The position numbers and the translations under genes are program-made. The notes beneath the pieces were generated by a model, which worked only from the letters and a program-made list of their open reading frames with translations, had not been told where the DNA came from and did not search any database. 35,022 nucleotides of DNA from the NCBI RefSeq assembly GCF_010093815.1, contig NW_022985592.1, forward strand, positions 1 to 35,022. The letters run 5' to 3'. The stretch comes from Pseudovirgaria hyperparasitica. Taxonomy: Eukaryota > Ascomycota > Dothideomycetes > Acrospermales > Acrospermaceae. Of this stretch, positions 1 to 11,057 are shown in pieces (the stretch's first letter is position 1; each line of letters begins with the position of its first letter).

Positions 1-265
1 TCTAGAGGTCTAGAAGATTCCTATTATTAATTAAGAGAAGGATCTAGAATATATAAGAAGGAATATATAAGGAACGGTCTCTCTATATATTTAGTTCTCT
101 CTCTATCTAGTCTTTACTTTAAGAATTATACTATATTCTTATTATCTTTAAGCTATACTCCGCCGATCCGTTTATTATATAATAGTCTATTATGGCTAGA
201 TCCTATTATATAACTCTATTTAGATATATATTCCTTATATAAGGAATATTATATATCTATTTATA
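1..265. repeat. AT-rich RIP-mutated DNA at the left edge
   Basis: Very AT-rich sequence dominated by TA, CTAG and ATAT, with almost no CA or TG, unlike the balanced sequence that starts near 266. It has the same character as the large block at the right end, so it is probably the edge of another RIP-degraded transposon. No coding frame or terminal repeat could be recognised in this short piece. It ends only about 55 bp beyond the stop codon of the quinone oxidoreductase gene. Confidence 0.75.
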
Positions 266-321
266 CCTGCCCTTTTCACAACGTTCATATCTGAAAACGA
301 GCCTGGGTACGTTTAGTAAAT

Positions 322-1566
322 CTACGGCTTCAAGATCAATTTTCCAGTTGTCTTCCTGCCCTCAAGATCCTGATGCGCCCTTGCAACTTCTGCCAACGGA
401 TAAGTATCGTGAACCCTCGGGTCCAAGTTATTATCTTGGATATACTTGAAGAGCTCCTGTACGTATCCGTCGTACTCCTGTCTCGTAACAATGTAATTGA
501 ACAGTGTAGGCCTCTGTACCTTGGCATTTTTCGCCGCCAGCCTGGCCAGCACCAACGGGTCTGGTGCTCCGGACGCGTTTCCAAATGATACTAACGTACC
601 CTTGCGCGCGATACTCTCCAGGCTATCGTCGAACGTTGACTTACCCACACCGTCAAACACAGCAATCACTCCCGCGCCATTCGTTACCTCTTTGACCTTT
701 TCGGGCACGGAGTCTTTCGTGTAGTCGATGAGCACTTCAGCACCATGACTTCGCGCAAGCTCGCGCTTCTCTGGCGTGCTGGCTGTCCCAATAGCGTGTG
801 CACCGACAGCCTTGAGCAGTTGACATAACCATAACCCAACGCCGCCAGCAGCAGCATGAACCAACACCCAGTCGCCTTTCTTCACGGGGTGACTCTCACG
901 AATAAGCGTGAGAGCCGTAACACCTTGAAGGAGGCTTGCTGCGGCAACCTCTTGCGAGATACCGGGGGGAATGACCGATGTATGCAATGAGGTGGCGATG
1001 GTGTATTCGGCGTACGCACCCGTACCGATATATATGACACGATCACCTATTTTCAGAGAGTGCAGATTACCGGAACCTGTGGATACAATAGTGCCGGAGG
1101 CTTCGCGGCCAAGAACATGAGGAAAAGATGGAGGTTTGTATAGTCCTGTGCGGAAGTAGCTGCGCAAAGTGAGGTTAGAAGATGGTGTCTGAAGTACTGT
1201 TTTTGGACATAGGACTGGTAATGCTTTGAATTTAGGAATTGCTAGAGTTGTCGCTAGACACATGCCCTACATCATGAAGTGGCGTGGGGAGACTTACGTG
1301 TCGATGTAGTTGACTCCGATGAAGTCATTCTTCACTAGTATTTCGCCTTCCTTCGGTTGTGGCACTGGAAGATCTGTCTTATACTGAAGTACCTCAGGCC
1401 CGCCGTTCTTTTCAATGATTACGCCCTTCATAGTCTTAGGGATCTCTTGTGAAGCCATTGCTCTTGCAAACGTGCGTGATGAAGACGATGTAAATTGAGT
1501 TCGCAGTATATCTAGACGAGATAACGTTGCAACTCGTGACTGCTTTAAGATTGAGCGACGAAACAT
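322..1566 (-). CDS. Quinone oxidoreductase, zeta-crystallin type (ZTA1-like)
   Basis: NADPH-dependent quinone reductase of the zinc-free medium-chain dehydrogenase family. Two exons: 1566..1298 and 1159..322. The 138-bp intron has a GTAAGT donor, a CTAAC branch site and a CAG acceptor, and splits a Thr codon. The product is 368 residues. The GroES-like half includes the conserved stretch GVNYIDTYFRTGLY across the junction, and the NADPH-binding Rossmann motif AAAGGVG is at about residues 192-198. No structural-zinc cysteine cluster is visible, as expected for this subfamily. The first 37 residues are rich in Arg and Ser with no acidic residue but one Asp, like a mitochondrial presequence; a second Met (MASQEIP) starts where the yeast protein would, so a cytosolic form from the inner start is possible. 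The stop codon lies about 55 bp from a RIP-mutated block, yet the gene shows no RIP damage. Confidence 0.93.
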
Positions 1567-2335
1567 GGGCTTATGAACGTTTCAACAGCGGCGAGGAGTT
1601 GCATCGACATGATTGCGTGATTGTCCACGGAATCATTCCATGGAGGGTTGCCGGATTGAGCTTTCTCCACTTTCCACTGGTCACGTCATAGCTCGCCGGA
1701 TACGGACCGCTGTCACGGAATAGAGTCCGAGTCGGAAGATACCATGACTCTGTTTTCAGGGTCATTGGTGAGAGTACCTCCATCTGCCTTGCATTTGTTT
1801 GACACGTTTTCCCCGTCCATTCTCTACTTCACCATCATGACCACGCTGCTTCCGAGGGGGATAGCAAGAATCTAACCACTTCAATAAGCTCCTCGAAGAT
1901 TCGATGGGCCCACATTCTCAACAAAGATGCATTTAACAGCGTAGACTACAATGAGGAATGAACGGGCCCATGAAACAGTACGAGAAAGGAGATATGATTT
2001 GCTATAAATGTTATACCTTGCTGAGTTTGATCGCCGCTGGGAGAATGTATTATCACGGAGTGCTACACATCCTACCCAGCATGCGTTGAGTTAAGCTGGA
2101 TATCTGTCTCATCAAGTGGCTTAGAAAGTGCATTTCTCAATCGTATCATATACACACCTACGGAGTTCAAATATAGTCTAGCAAAAGTTTCCATCGAGAA
2201 CACCTTTTGTCTCCAAGCTAGTCTCACCAGGTTATGGAATGTAGTGCATCGCCACATCGAATCGACTGGGACTAACGTCACCCATAGACAAGAAACGCCA
2301 TATACTCCTATGTCTCTCTTCAAAGCCCACTGCCA
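1567..2335. other. Intergenic region between quinone oxidoreductase and BUB3
   Basis: This 769-bp stretch holds the promoter side of the quinone oxidoreductase gene and the 3' flank of BUB3, both on the minus strand. Short frames here (for example 70 residues at 1571-1783 and 83 residues at 2072-2323, both minus) have no recognisable domain or splice partners. No TATA box, RNA gene or repeat stood out. Confidence 0.6.
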
Positions 2336-3489
2336 TTATTTGAGCACTTTTCCTTTCGCCTCTGAATCTGATAGTTCTCGGATGAAGACTTTGACGACAG
2401 AGCCTTCAATGTCCTCTTGGCCATCTTCGAAGCCAGAGCTCACAGCGACGGCGAGATACCGACCATCCTTCGAGAAGTCCAAGGCTGCTATACTGGCAGG
2501 ATACTTCTGATATTGCCGAATACGTCGTTTCGCAACGCCGTCCCATAACGCTACGACACCGTCTCCACCACCGGAAGCGAACGTGCCGTGTTTCGGATGA
2601 AAAGAGAGCGCATTGACGGGGTATACGACGTCTACACTATCAACAGTCTGTCTGTGGCACTTGAAAGCATACTTTCGTGCTTGCGATTCGGACGATGGGT
2701 CAAACCATTCCACAGCGACGCGACCTTCAATACTGCTGCTCGCGTAGCCAGCATCATTTGACATGCAGGATACTGCACGTGTCATAAACTTTAATGAGCT
2801 TTCCCGTGTTTGCCACGGCTCGACTTCAAGTAGATTTGGTGAAGGTTGGGATGATTGTGCAGCTGCCGTAGCAAGAGCATCAAGTTCGTAGATGTGTACC
2901 GCGCGAGTCGCCATAGCGACGACAACTTTTGTAGCTGTTAAGGAAATTGAGAATGCTTTACTGGGAAGCTGTATCGTATTTGGGACGTGGTCGGGTTGTG
3001 ATCGCAGATGAATATGCAGAGTCGAATCCCAGCCACCAGAGATGACCATGTCGTGCGCTGGGTCGTAGACCACAGCATTTGCGCCTGCGTCGTGACTACT
3101 GAGGACAGTCTGTTCACCTGTGGTCAAGTCGACTCTGAATACAACATTCCGGTCAGTTTGGTATGCCTGGGTCCTTAGTGGTGGCACTCACCTTCGTACA
3201 TCCCAATCCACGCCTACGGTGAAAGCCTCTTGATCGTCTTTTCCAAAGCACAAGTCTAGTACAGGGGCACGGTGCTCATACTTCTGCAGTATGCGGGCCG
3301 AATCTCCTTCAGAGGCATCATATAGGTATACATGCTTGTCCCATGAGGCAACTAGCAGCTTGGGAGAGCTGGACGCGAACTTCACGGCAGAGATGGCATC
3401 TTGAGGAGACTCTGAAAGCTCAAACTGATCTATGCAATGTTAGTTCCACCTAACTCTCGTTCCTGTGGGTCTACCTTACGTGAAGTCAT
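2336..3489 (-). CDS. bub3: Spindle assembly checkpoint protein BUB3 (WD40 propeller)
   Basis: WD40 protein that binds GLEBS motifs of Bub1 and BubR1/Mad3 and brings them to phosphorylated kinetochores in the spindle checkpoint. Three exons: 3489..3480 (10 nt), 3429..3192 and 3134..2336. The introns are 50 bp (GTAAGG, CTAAC, TAG) and 57 bp (GTGAGT, CTGAC, CAG). The product is 348 residues, usual for fungal BUB3, and begins MTSHQFELSESPQDAISAV. Propeller blades are visible as SWDKHVYLYD, VDWDVRR-VDLTTGEQT, SGGWDSTLHIHL and the very conserved ALSFHPKHGTFASGGGDG with QKYPASIAALDFS. The C-terminal VVKVFIREL followed by a short basic tail also fits. The second junction restores the family's DWDVRR reading, which supports the splice sites. 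The gene is divergent from GPN2. Confidence 0.96.
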
Positions 3490-3658
3490 TTTGGGTATGG
3501 CGAAGGCTTGGTCACCTCAAGCTTGCCCAGATCAGCCAGTCATTGTTTTGAAGCTGCGGGCAACTTCACGGCTTCACTTCCGCTCCGAAATTTTACCGAT
3601 GTCTGCTAATGGGTCATTATCATCCCAACCTAACTCAAAGCTTCACATATACCACTAA
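3490..3658. promoter_or_regulatory. Short divergent promoter shared by BUB3 and GPN2
   Basis: Only 169 bp separate the BUB3 start codon (minus) from the GPN2 start codon (plus), so both 5' leaders and core promoters must fit here. No clear TATA box is visible. The start of BUB3 is fixed by its tiny first exon and that of GPN2 by the P-loop beginning at residue 9. Shared or competing transcription is an inference. Confidence 0.6.
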
Positions 3659-4845
3659 ATGCCTTTTGCACAACTCATCGTTGGACCACCTGGGTCTGGC
3701 AAAAGCACATATTGCGATGGTATGCACCAATTCATGTCCGCTATCGGGCGCAAATGCTCAGTCGTCAACCTCGACCCCGCCAACGATCATACCTCATATC
3801 CAGTCGCCCTGGACGTTCGAGATCTTGTCACACTGGATGAAATAATGAGAGACGAGGATTTAGGTCCAAATGGCGGTGTATTGTACGCATTGGAGGAGCT
3901 CGAGCACAATTTCAAGTGGCTAGAGGACGGCCTGAAGAGTCTCGGAGGTGAACCAGATAACGCACCTATCTTCAAAGGAACATAGCTGACGTAGCTATGA
4001 AGACGATTATGTACTTTTCGACTGCCCTGGGCAAGTGGAGCTATTCACACATCATGCATCACTGCGGAATATCTTCTTCCGCCTGCAGAAGATTGGGTAC
4101 AGAGTCCGCCCTCCCTCATATCCCTGATTCTTGCACGCAACCTGGCATGCAAGCTGACATTATTTCGTAGCTGGTAGTAATACACCTGACGGACTCTTTC
4201 GTACTCACGCAGCCCTCTCTATATATCGCAGCACTGCTCCTAGCCCTGCGTAGCATGCTGCAGATGGATCTTCCCCACCTTAACGTCTTGACCAAGGTCG
4301 ACAACCTGTCAAGCTATCCTCCGCTTCCATTCAGCCTAGATTTTTACACTGAAGTCCACGATCTCTCCTATCTTCTACCATTCTTGAACGCGGAACAAAG
4401 TGGACGCAATCCGTCTACCCAATCTCTTGGAGATACCGAACGGGGGCTTCCCGAATCCAGATACGCATCTCTAAACCGTGCGATCACATCGTTAGTGGAG
4501 GATTTTGCACTTGTCGGCTTCGAGACACTTGCCGTGGAAGATAAGAAATCAATGACGGTACTACTGCGTGCTATAGACCGTGCAGGGGGCTACGTGTTTG
4601 GTGGGACCGAGGGAGCGAATGATACAGTGTGGCAAGTAGCTATGAGACAAGACGCAGTTACGATGGATGCGAGAGACGTTCAAGAGCGATGGATAGATCG
4701 AAGGACGGAGTTCGATGAGGCAGAAAGAAGGGCATGGGAGGAGGAAGCAAAGGGCTGGGTCGGGGGACGTACAGAACATGGCAATGGGCGTTCTGAAGTT
4801 ACGAGTACGAATAATGGCATCAAAATTGTTAGGAAAGGGGGATGA
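3659..4845 (+). CDS. gpn2: GPN-loop GTPase 2 (GPN2)
   Basis: Cytoplasmic GTPase of the GPN family, needed with GPN1 and GPN3 for assembly and nuclear import of RNA polymerases II and III. Three exons: 3659..3947, 4003..4103 and 4171..4845, giving 354 residues. Visible motifs: P-loop GPPGSGKST (9-17), LDPANDH (38-44), the defining Gly-Pro-Asn loop in DLGPNGG (69-71), DCPGQ (103-107) in exon 2, and TKVD (171-174) in exon 3. Intron 1 (55 bp) has donor GTGAAC, a CTGAC branch site and an AAG acceptor. Intron 2 (67 bp) has a CTGAC branch site and a TAG acceptor but a weak donor, GTCCGC; it is required to join QKIGYR to LVVIHLTDS as in homologues. The C-terminus is a longer charged, Gly-rich tail ending IKIVRKGG. 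The gene is convergent with the downstream membrane-protein gene. Confidence 0.95.
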
Positions 4846-5180
4846 ATTACGGTCCGGCGCACGACCGATTTCAATATGGCGCAAGCCCAGTCTCAAGAAG
4901 CTGGCAATTAAGCTACTTCTGATGTTGACATACGACTTAACATCGATGATAGTGGAGTGCGCTGGTCGCGATACTCAACCAATATCGGCGAAAGTCAGGT
5001 AAAAAAATGGCCGATAGCGCTGGCCAAGCTGGGAAAGCAAGACACGATATTATAGGAAAGAATGATCTATTATGTCTCCTAAAGAGGAATTACAAAGTCT
5101 ATGACTTAAGATGTAGCTTTCGGTCAAACTCCTGAACGCCTTCGCTCATATTCAATAACTCGCTAAATCCAATCACTGCT
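4846..5180. other. Intergenic region between convergent genes
   Basis: This 335-bp stretch lies between the stop of GPN2 and the stop of the DUF3112-type gene and must hold both 3' untranslated regions. Frames crossing it (for example 4715-5002 plus) are shadows of GPN2. No repeat or RNA gene was seen. Confidence 0.55.
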
Positions 5181-6184
5181 CTACACCAATTGCGCGTGGT
5201 CCATTGCATTCGCATCGTTCATAATAGGATCCTTGGACTCTTCCTGCGCTGTATCCCCGAAGGTCTCCTCCTCAGTCTTTACCGCGTATGAACCCCTTGC
5301 ACCATTCGGCACGTGGAAACGCAAATCGATCCGTAGAATCGCGAACATATACACAATTATAATCTCGATCCCAAAGTTAACCAGATAGAATGCTACCTTG
5401 TGGAAATAGTCTGGCAACGGCTCTCTCTGGCTCACCGGTGTCAAATAACTCGTTGCAGCTCGATAGCTCGCGCCCAGGCATGCCAATATCGAACTCGCGT
5501 ACAGAATCGCGATCTTCGTCCGGAAGCGTCCTGAGCCAAATTTGTCCGTGCGCTGTTTGCGCGGCAGCAGCAATGCTATCGTGAGCAGTGGGATCGGGTA
5601 GAAGCTGAAGAGCATGAAGAACGACTGGCCGTACATCTGGATGTCGCGGTCTATGCGACGCGTGTTCGTGCTCAAGGTGAAAAAGCTCTGCACTGTCGCA
5701 GTAATGACCATGACCAAGGACAAGACTATAAGTACGTAGTTCGACACCAGGAAGATCTTGAACCCTTTATGCCAGCCCCATGTCGGATGCATCGCGCGCA
5801 CCACCCTCTGCGTGAATAGGAGGTTTACGATGAATATGAGCAGCACGCCCGCGGCGACGAAGATCGAGGCTGCGATGGAGAGGTTAAGGTTGGTGGGAAG
5901 CGATGTCGAGGCGATGCGCAGCGTGGTGGTTGCGATGCGCGACATGCAGAAGCCAAAGAGAAGTACCGAGAAGATGAACTTGTGGCCGCGGCGACGGTTC
6001 AATTGGAATATTGTCATGTGCGTAGCGGCGCCGAGGATGAAGAGGACGAGGAAGACGGCGGTGATCGGTATGTCGACGTGCTTCACATTTGCGCCGCCGA
6101 GGGCCCAGTTTGTTGGGCGATATGGACCCTGAATATGTTAGACGAGTCTCATGACTTTTATGTTGTTATGCTTACACTTGACAT
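5181..6184 (-). CDS. Seven-helix membrane protein, DUF3112 type
   Basis: Integral membrane protein of a fungal family of unknown function; the resemblance to DUF3112 is from memory of its pattern (THMTIFQLNRRRGHKF, FGFCMSRI, AASIFVAAGVLLIFIVNLLF). Two exons: 6184..6176 (only ATGTCAAGT) and 6128..5181, separated by a 47-bp intron with GTAAGC, CTAAC and CAG. The product is 318 residues beginning MSSGPYRPTNWALGG. The longest uninterrupted frame begins at a GTG codon (6086) inside exon 2, so the true start needs the splice. Seven hydrophobic segments are visible, an N-terminal one near residues 22-42 and the last ending IIIVYMFAILRIDL, followed by a hydrophilic acidic tail of about 50 residues. 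Topology like a seven-transmembrane receptor is suggestive, but no receptor motif is recognised. Confidence 0.85.
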
Positions 6185-7637
6185 TGTTGCACGACTTGGT
6201 TGCAGATGGGTACCGTGAAACGACACTCTTTGGTGCAGACAGGTTACAGGTCGCTGGGACGGTGTCTTCGCTATTTAGCACAGGTTGTGAAACTTGTACG
6301 ATGACGTGTTAGAGTGAGTGATGATGAGATAGATTGAAGTGAATCTATGAAAATGTGGTATGAAATGCAGTTCCTGCGTCATCTATATATCTCCTTGTAG
6401 GGCCGAGAGAAACGTCCGATAGATATACCTCAAAACCCCTTCTGGCGCGAGAGGCCGACGCCGTTAAGATTGTTGGTGTTGGCTAACGTCTCCATATGGG
6501 GAAGGAACGTGCTGGCCCATCGAAATCCACGTGCTAAACCCCGAAAAAACGATGAATGAGCATCGCTTTTGTAATACCAGCCAATAAGACGCCTTCGTTT
6601 GTGCAAAGAAGCGCCTCAGGCAGTAGTCTCGGCATCTGCGAGTAGCGAGCGCAGAGCCGACTCACCGACTTCTTAGTGCATCAGATGGCTAGATCGATCC
6701 TCAACTGTTCCCTAGTTATTTATGTGCGTGAGAAAAACGAACCCTTGCCGTCGGATCGGTGCTGTGCAGAGTTCCGTCGCGTAGCAATAATGACCACCCT
6801 ACGTAAATATATTTGTAAGCAGACATCATGTTCGATACAATGTGTCGGAGGACGAACGCCGAGACGGCAGAAACTTGCCGGATCCAATGCTATGATTGCA
6901 TTATAATTTGTGCATAACAGACGTATACTACCATGAAATGATAGATACGCGATTCAGATGGAAGATGTACGAGCATTAGAAATGGCGACAAGCGATGCCT
7001 GGGAACCGAATCCACGCTGGCCATTGAGCTGACAATTCAGCCCTTGGAGAATTTGATAAATGGAGGGCGGAAGGGGATTGTTGGCAAGCTGCGTCCCTGA
7101 GATGTTGTTCCGAAAAGACTATTCACGCTGTGCGCTAAATTCGTAGTGCTTGAGTTGCTAGACGTTGCACGATGTGGCACTTGCGTCCGCGACCTCAGTT
7201 GGTTTTCTATCGGTGTATGTATTTGCGTAGAAGTCAGCTTCGTGTTATATTTTCTCGACCGGGTCGTCACGCAAGGTGGTCTTCGTGAGTCATGCGACTC
7301 GGGCTGTATCTGGGCCAGCGAAAAACACCGATTCTCACTATTGGATATGTGTACTACCATCCTCTATCAGCAGACAGTCTTGTCAAAGGTTGTGTCATAC
7401 ATACTTTGCGTTGACTTGGCTCGAGTATGAATCAATTCGTTTGTTTGGTGGGTGGGAACTATCGTATATTTCAGTCTTGATGTTGAACGAAGAAGCCATA
7501 AAAGAGAACCATGTATTGGCTGACTTACATCTGGAACCTATTCCTATGGTCGGCCGAAGGAGCTCAGTGCTCTTTGCGGTACATTGATATTCGGGGTCTG
7601 TTTACAAGTTACATATCAGCGAGGCAAGCGACAAACG
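6185..7637. other. Long intergenic region, promoter side of the DUF3112-type gene
   Basis: 1453 bp without a supportable gene. The part next to 6184 carries the promoter of the membrane-protein gene. Small open frames (76 residues at 6676-6906 plus, 94 and 103 residues at 7146-7430 and 7276-7587 plus, 107 residues at 7037-7360 minus) overlap one another and show no domain, signal peptide or splice partner that I can defend. Base composition is ordinary, without RIP marks. Confidence 0.5.
6383..6392 (-). promoter_or_regulatory. Possible TATA box of the DUF3112-type gene
   Basis: On the minus strand the sequence AGATATATAG lies about 200 bp upstream of the start codon at 6184. The position would allow a leader of ordinary fungal length. 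The assignment rests only on the match and its place. Confidence 0.3.
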
Positions 7638-9074
7638 TTAATGAGAAGATGGTAAGAATGGAAGATATATCAGGTTCATAGTCTCACTTGTTAGCACGTG
7701 GCGTAATTGCACTTGAAGTAGTACAGGTTCGGTTCTTTTGATGGTTGCCACCCCTGGCAAATCTATAGGCATTGAGCGCTCTTGATGAGCTATGGACTGC
7801 TCTTGACTGCTTGGGTAGCATTCATCATACACCTCCATCCATGCATCAGGTCTCCGCATGGATGGAATCTGACATGGACGCCATGGATAGTCAGATTGCG
7901 TGGTTTTGCTCCTTTCAGTGATCTCGCCCTGGAAAATATCATCATAACTGATCTCATCGTTCTCAATGTGAGATATTATAGAACTTGGACCAGAAGCACG
8001 ATCTTCGGAATCACTCATTTCCGACATGCTAGAATCCATGCTAGAATCCATGCTGCTTGGTGTGCCCGTACGTGCAGGAGCTGTGATTTGAGCGAGCTCG
8101 TAGTACACTTGGCTGTTCATGCGGGTGCGTCCCAAACCCACTCCGCTTTCAGTTGATACGTGCATCGGGCAGCCTTGGAGGTCAGTCTTTGCTACATAAT
8201 CCCTGCTGTGTTCTTTGAGATGTACGGAGCAACTGTAGGCCGGTCAACTTGTACCACTAGACATGGAGATTTTGCGAGTGGAATCTATCTATAGAGATAT
8301 CGCTGTAGAGCGAGAGACGTACCCTGGTTCTGGGGCCTCGTCAATCAAGACCAAAGTACTTTTCTTGGTCTGTTCATTGACAAGAGTCGCATGTGATGTT
8401 GGTCTTCCTCGAATTAGATGGAGGCATCTCGGAGCAGAAACTCTGACTCTCGAGTGGAAATGAGCCTTTGGTAGCGGGCCTATCCTAGTCTCAAGAGTCA
8501 AATCAGTATCCCTGAAAACGCGACTCAGCTTTGTCGGCTGCGCCCTAATACTCGAGCCCGCTGATAACTCACGCGACGAAAAGCCATCGTGTAAGCCCTG
8601 AAATAGTAACTTGTTGTGGGCTGGAGTAAAGCTTAAACGACGATATCGACAGCCATGATATCTTGGAATAGATTTGAGCCGAAAGCTAGTCTTCGCATTG
8701 CTCAGAAGTCGACCCGAAGTTCGAATGCCACTCTTTATGAACGACTTCTCAAAATCTTCAATGGGATCAAGATCAATAATAGCAGCTGAACAGGTGTCTT
8801 TTTCAAAAGTGAAGTCTGGGCCCGGGAGTGGTCTGAACGATAGAAGCGGTAATGTAGCAGTTGGTAATCGTTGCTTCTTTGTCCTCACTTGCGTCTGAGC
8901 CTCTTTGCTAGATACGTTACATTTTACGGTGTTTTTGAGAGAGGGGGGGTCGCCCTCTACGGCTGTGGCTAGAACAGAAGCTGCGGTGATTGGAGGGTTA
9001 CGCTGATCTTGACGACCGGATTTTGCACCTGCTTGGCGTGGCTCTAACATCGACACGGAGGGAGCTCTCAGCAT
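7638..9074 (-). CDS. Hypothetical protein with a Ser-rich repeat region
   Basis: Unrecognised two-exon gene. Exon 1 is 9074..8323 and exon 2 is 8232..7638; the 90-bp intron has donor GTACGT and acceptor CCTACAG, and joining them keeps the frame open through about 24 more codons before the next Met. The product is 448 residues: a basic N-terminal part, a middle with LPLLSFRPLPGPDFTFEKD and an acidic IDLDPIEDFEKSF, then a Ser/Asp-rich stretch in exon 2 (SSMDSSMDSSMSEMSDSED) that comes from a 12-bp DNA repeat. No signal peptide, membrane segment or known domain is visible. The frame stays open upstream of the chosen Met to about 9200 without another ATG, so an upstream exon may be missing. Expression is unproven; it could also be a decayed gene. 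Confidence 0.5.
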
Positions 9075-9655
9075 TAATGAGCTGGCAAGGACCAGCCTCT
9101 CGATTGAATATCTCAGGTGTCGGCGGGATGAATGTGCTTTAAAGCCACTTCCGTCGAGCTTCTTCGTTGTTGATAATAACGGAGCATGCGGCCACTATGC
9201 TGCTAAATGTTACGGACGCATACGTCACAAGCAGTATAACTGTGAGGCGCAATATGAAGCTTGATGAAAACAGTGGAGGAGTCTAAAGGCCAACCTGCAA
9301 CACGATGCTGCGTTTGATCTAGAGAACTGGAATGGTGATGTGAGCGGCTCAGCGGACACTGACCTTGAAACAAATGCGCGCGCCCTGAAGGTGAGATTTC
9401 TAGCTGCCTAAGACTTCGGAGTGAGGGCCAGATCTATATGATCGGATACGTCAGACAAGCAATGGTTATCGATTCAGACATGAAGGAGTAGAAGTTATTC
9501 CATGACAGAGAGCAGCGAAGTTCTAAGCATAGTCAGGTGACGTAATCGGACCTACCTTGGTAGTGGATCCGTATATCCATAGTTGCATGGGAAAGCTTGG
9601 CGCCCGATGTTCGCCGTGTCACCAACACACACGATTTAGTATAATCGACATTTTT
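9075..9655. other. 5' flank of the hypothetical gene, up to the RIP boundary
   Basis: About 580 bp of ordinary composition. The minus frame continuous with the hypothetical gene remains open to about 9200, where a TAG ends it. Several AG acceptors lie just upstream, but no convincing first exon was found. Composition changes abruptly at about 9655 to AT-rich, CA/TG-poor DNA. Confidence 0.5.
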
Positions 9656-11057
9656 ATCTATTACCACTATATAATACTTATATAGTACTAAATATTACTA
9701 AATATTAGTTCTATATAATCCTTATTATATCTCTATAGCCTTTATATTACTTTATATTATCTATAATACCTCTAAAACTATAGAAAAAAAGTAGTTATAT
9801 AGAGATATTCTATTACGGGAATACGATATATACATAGATATAAGAGTATTTATAGAATATAGTAAGTTTAATAAGGGAGGAAGCCGGAGTCTACTTAGCT
9901 TCCTTAAGATATAGAATAGAGTATACTATTAAAAAGGGGCTTACTAAGCTTTATTAAGTAAGGAGAGAGTAGTAGTACGGGCGTAGTATACTAGCGTTAA
10001 GTATACCTAGAGTCTACCCTTAATATTACTCTCTCCCTCTACTTATTTATTACTAGAGTCTACTCTAGCTATAGACTACTTATAAGTAAGTATTATCTAG
10101 CTTATTTCTACTAACTTTCTAGAAAACCCTTAATAAAGCTACTCTTCTAGGCCTAGTTATTATAGTAGTAATTATTATTAGATTATAGTAATACTTATTA
10201 TTATATATAACGCCCTCTAATATAGGTCTTAGTAACTAGACTTAACGCTTACTATTAGATTATAGTATATATACCTTCTATTAAAAGAATCTATCTATTA
10301 AATCTATTATAAGTTATTTATAGAAGATAGTTTAACTTCTATATTAGTAGCTCCTTTTATATCTATATCTCTCTAGTACCGGGTAAATAGCTATCTATCT
10401 AAGAATAGCTTCCCGATATAGTAGTATCTATTATTACTCTAGTAGTAATAATTATTATTATAGAATAGTAGTAACCTCTATTACTACTATATATAGTACT
10501 CTCTATAAGCTAGACTACTTAGATTTAATATATATATTTGCGTAGTAAGTCTAGCGAAATTTTACTAGACTTACTATCCATGTATCTACTTTAATTTAGC
10601 CCTATACCTTCTTAGACTTTAGCCCTATACCTCCTTAGACCTTAGATCTATTATTAAGTATATAGAAGAAAGAGTTTAGTTCTTTAATTAAGGACTATTT
10701 TTATATTAATCTATCTCTTACTAGGTACTTCTTAGTTAATATAGTACCTATTATTGTATACGCTAGAACTATTTACTCGTCTATTAAGAGTATATAAATA
10801 AGGGTTATTTATATATTCCGGAGTCGCGCGTAAATAGATATTTATATATTATAGATATCTTATTTATAATATCCTATTCACGAAGGTCTATTTATAATTT
10901 TAAGGGTTCTAAGTATAAAGGTATAGTTTCTCTTCTATTTTTCTAGACCTTAATAATCTTATCTCTCTCTATTATAAGATTAGATTCTCCTTCCTTATCT
11001 AGTTAGAGTCTAGTTACTAATATTTAGGTTTTATAGATAAATAATATTATCTACTAC

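Noticed and set aside
2072-2510. Overlapping small frames on both strands at the 3' side of BUB3
   Set aside because: No domain, no splice partners, and partial overlap with the certain BUB3 coding region.
4561-5002. Frames of 64 to 111 residues overlapping the end of GPN2
   Set aside because: They are shadows of GPN2 exon 3, whose frame is fixed by the GTPase motifs.
5390-6218. Plus-strand frames (64, 124 and 78 residues) over the DUF3112-type gene
   Set aside because: They are antisense to seven conserved hydrophobic segments and have no features of their own.
6676-7587. Several frames of 76 to 107 residues in the long intergenic region
   Set aside because: They overlap on both strands, lack recognisable motifs, secretion signals and splice context, and are of a length expected by chance.
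7782-8156. 124-residue plus-strand frame over the hypothetical gene
   Set aside because: It is antisense to exon 2 of the two-exon model, which is supported by a good donor and by frame continuity.
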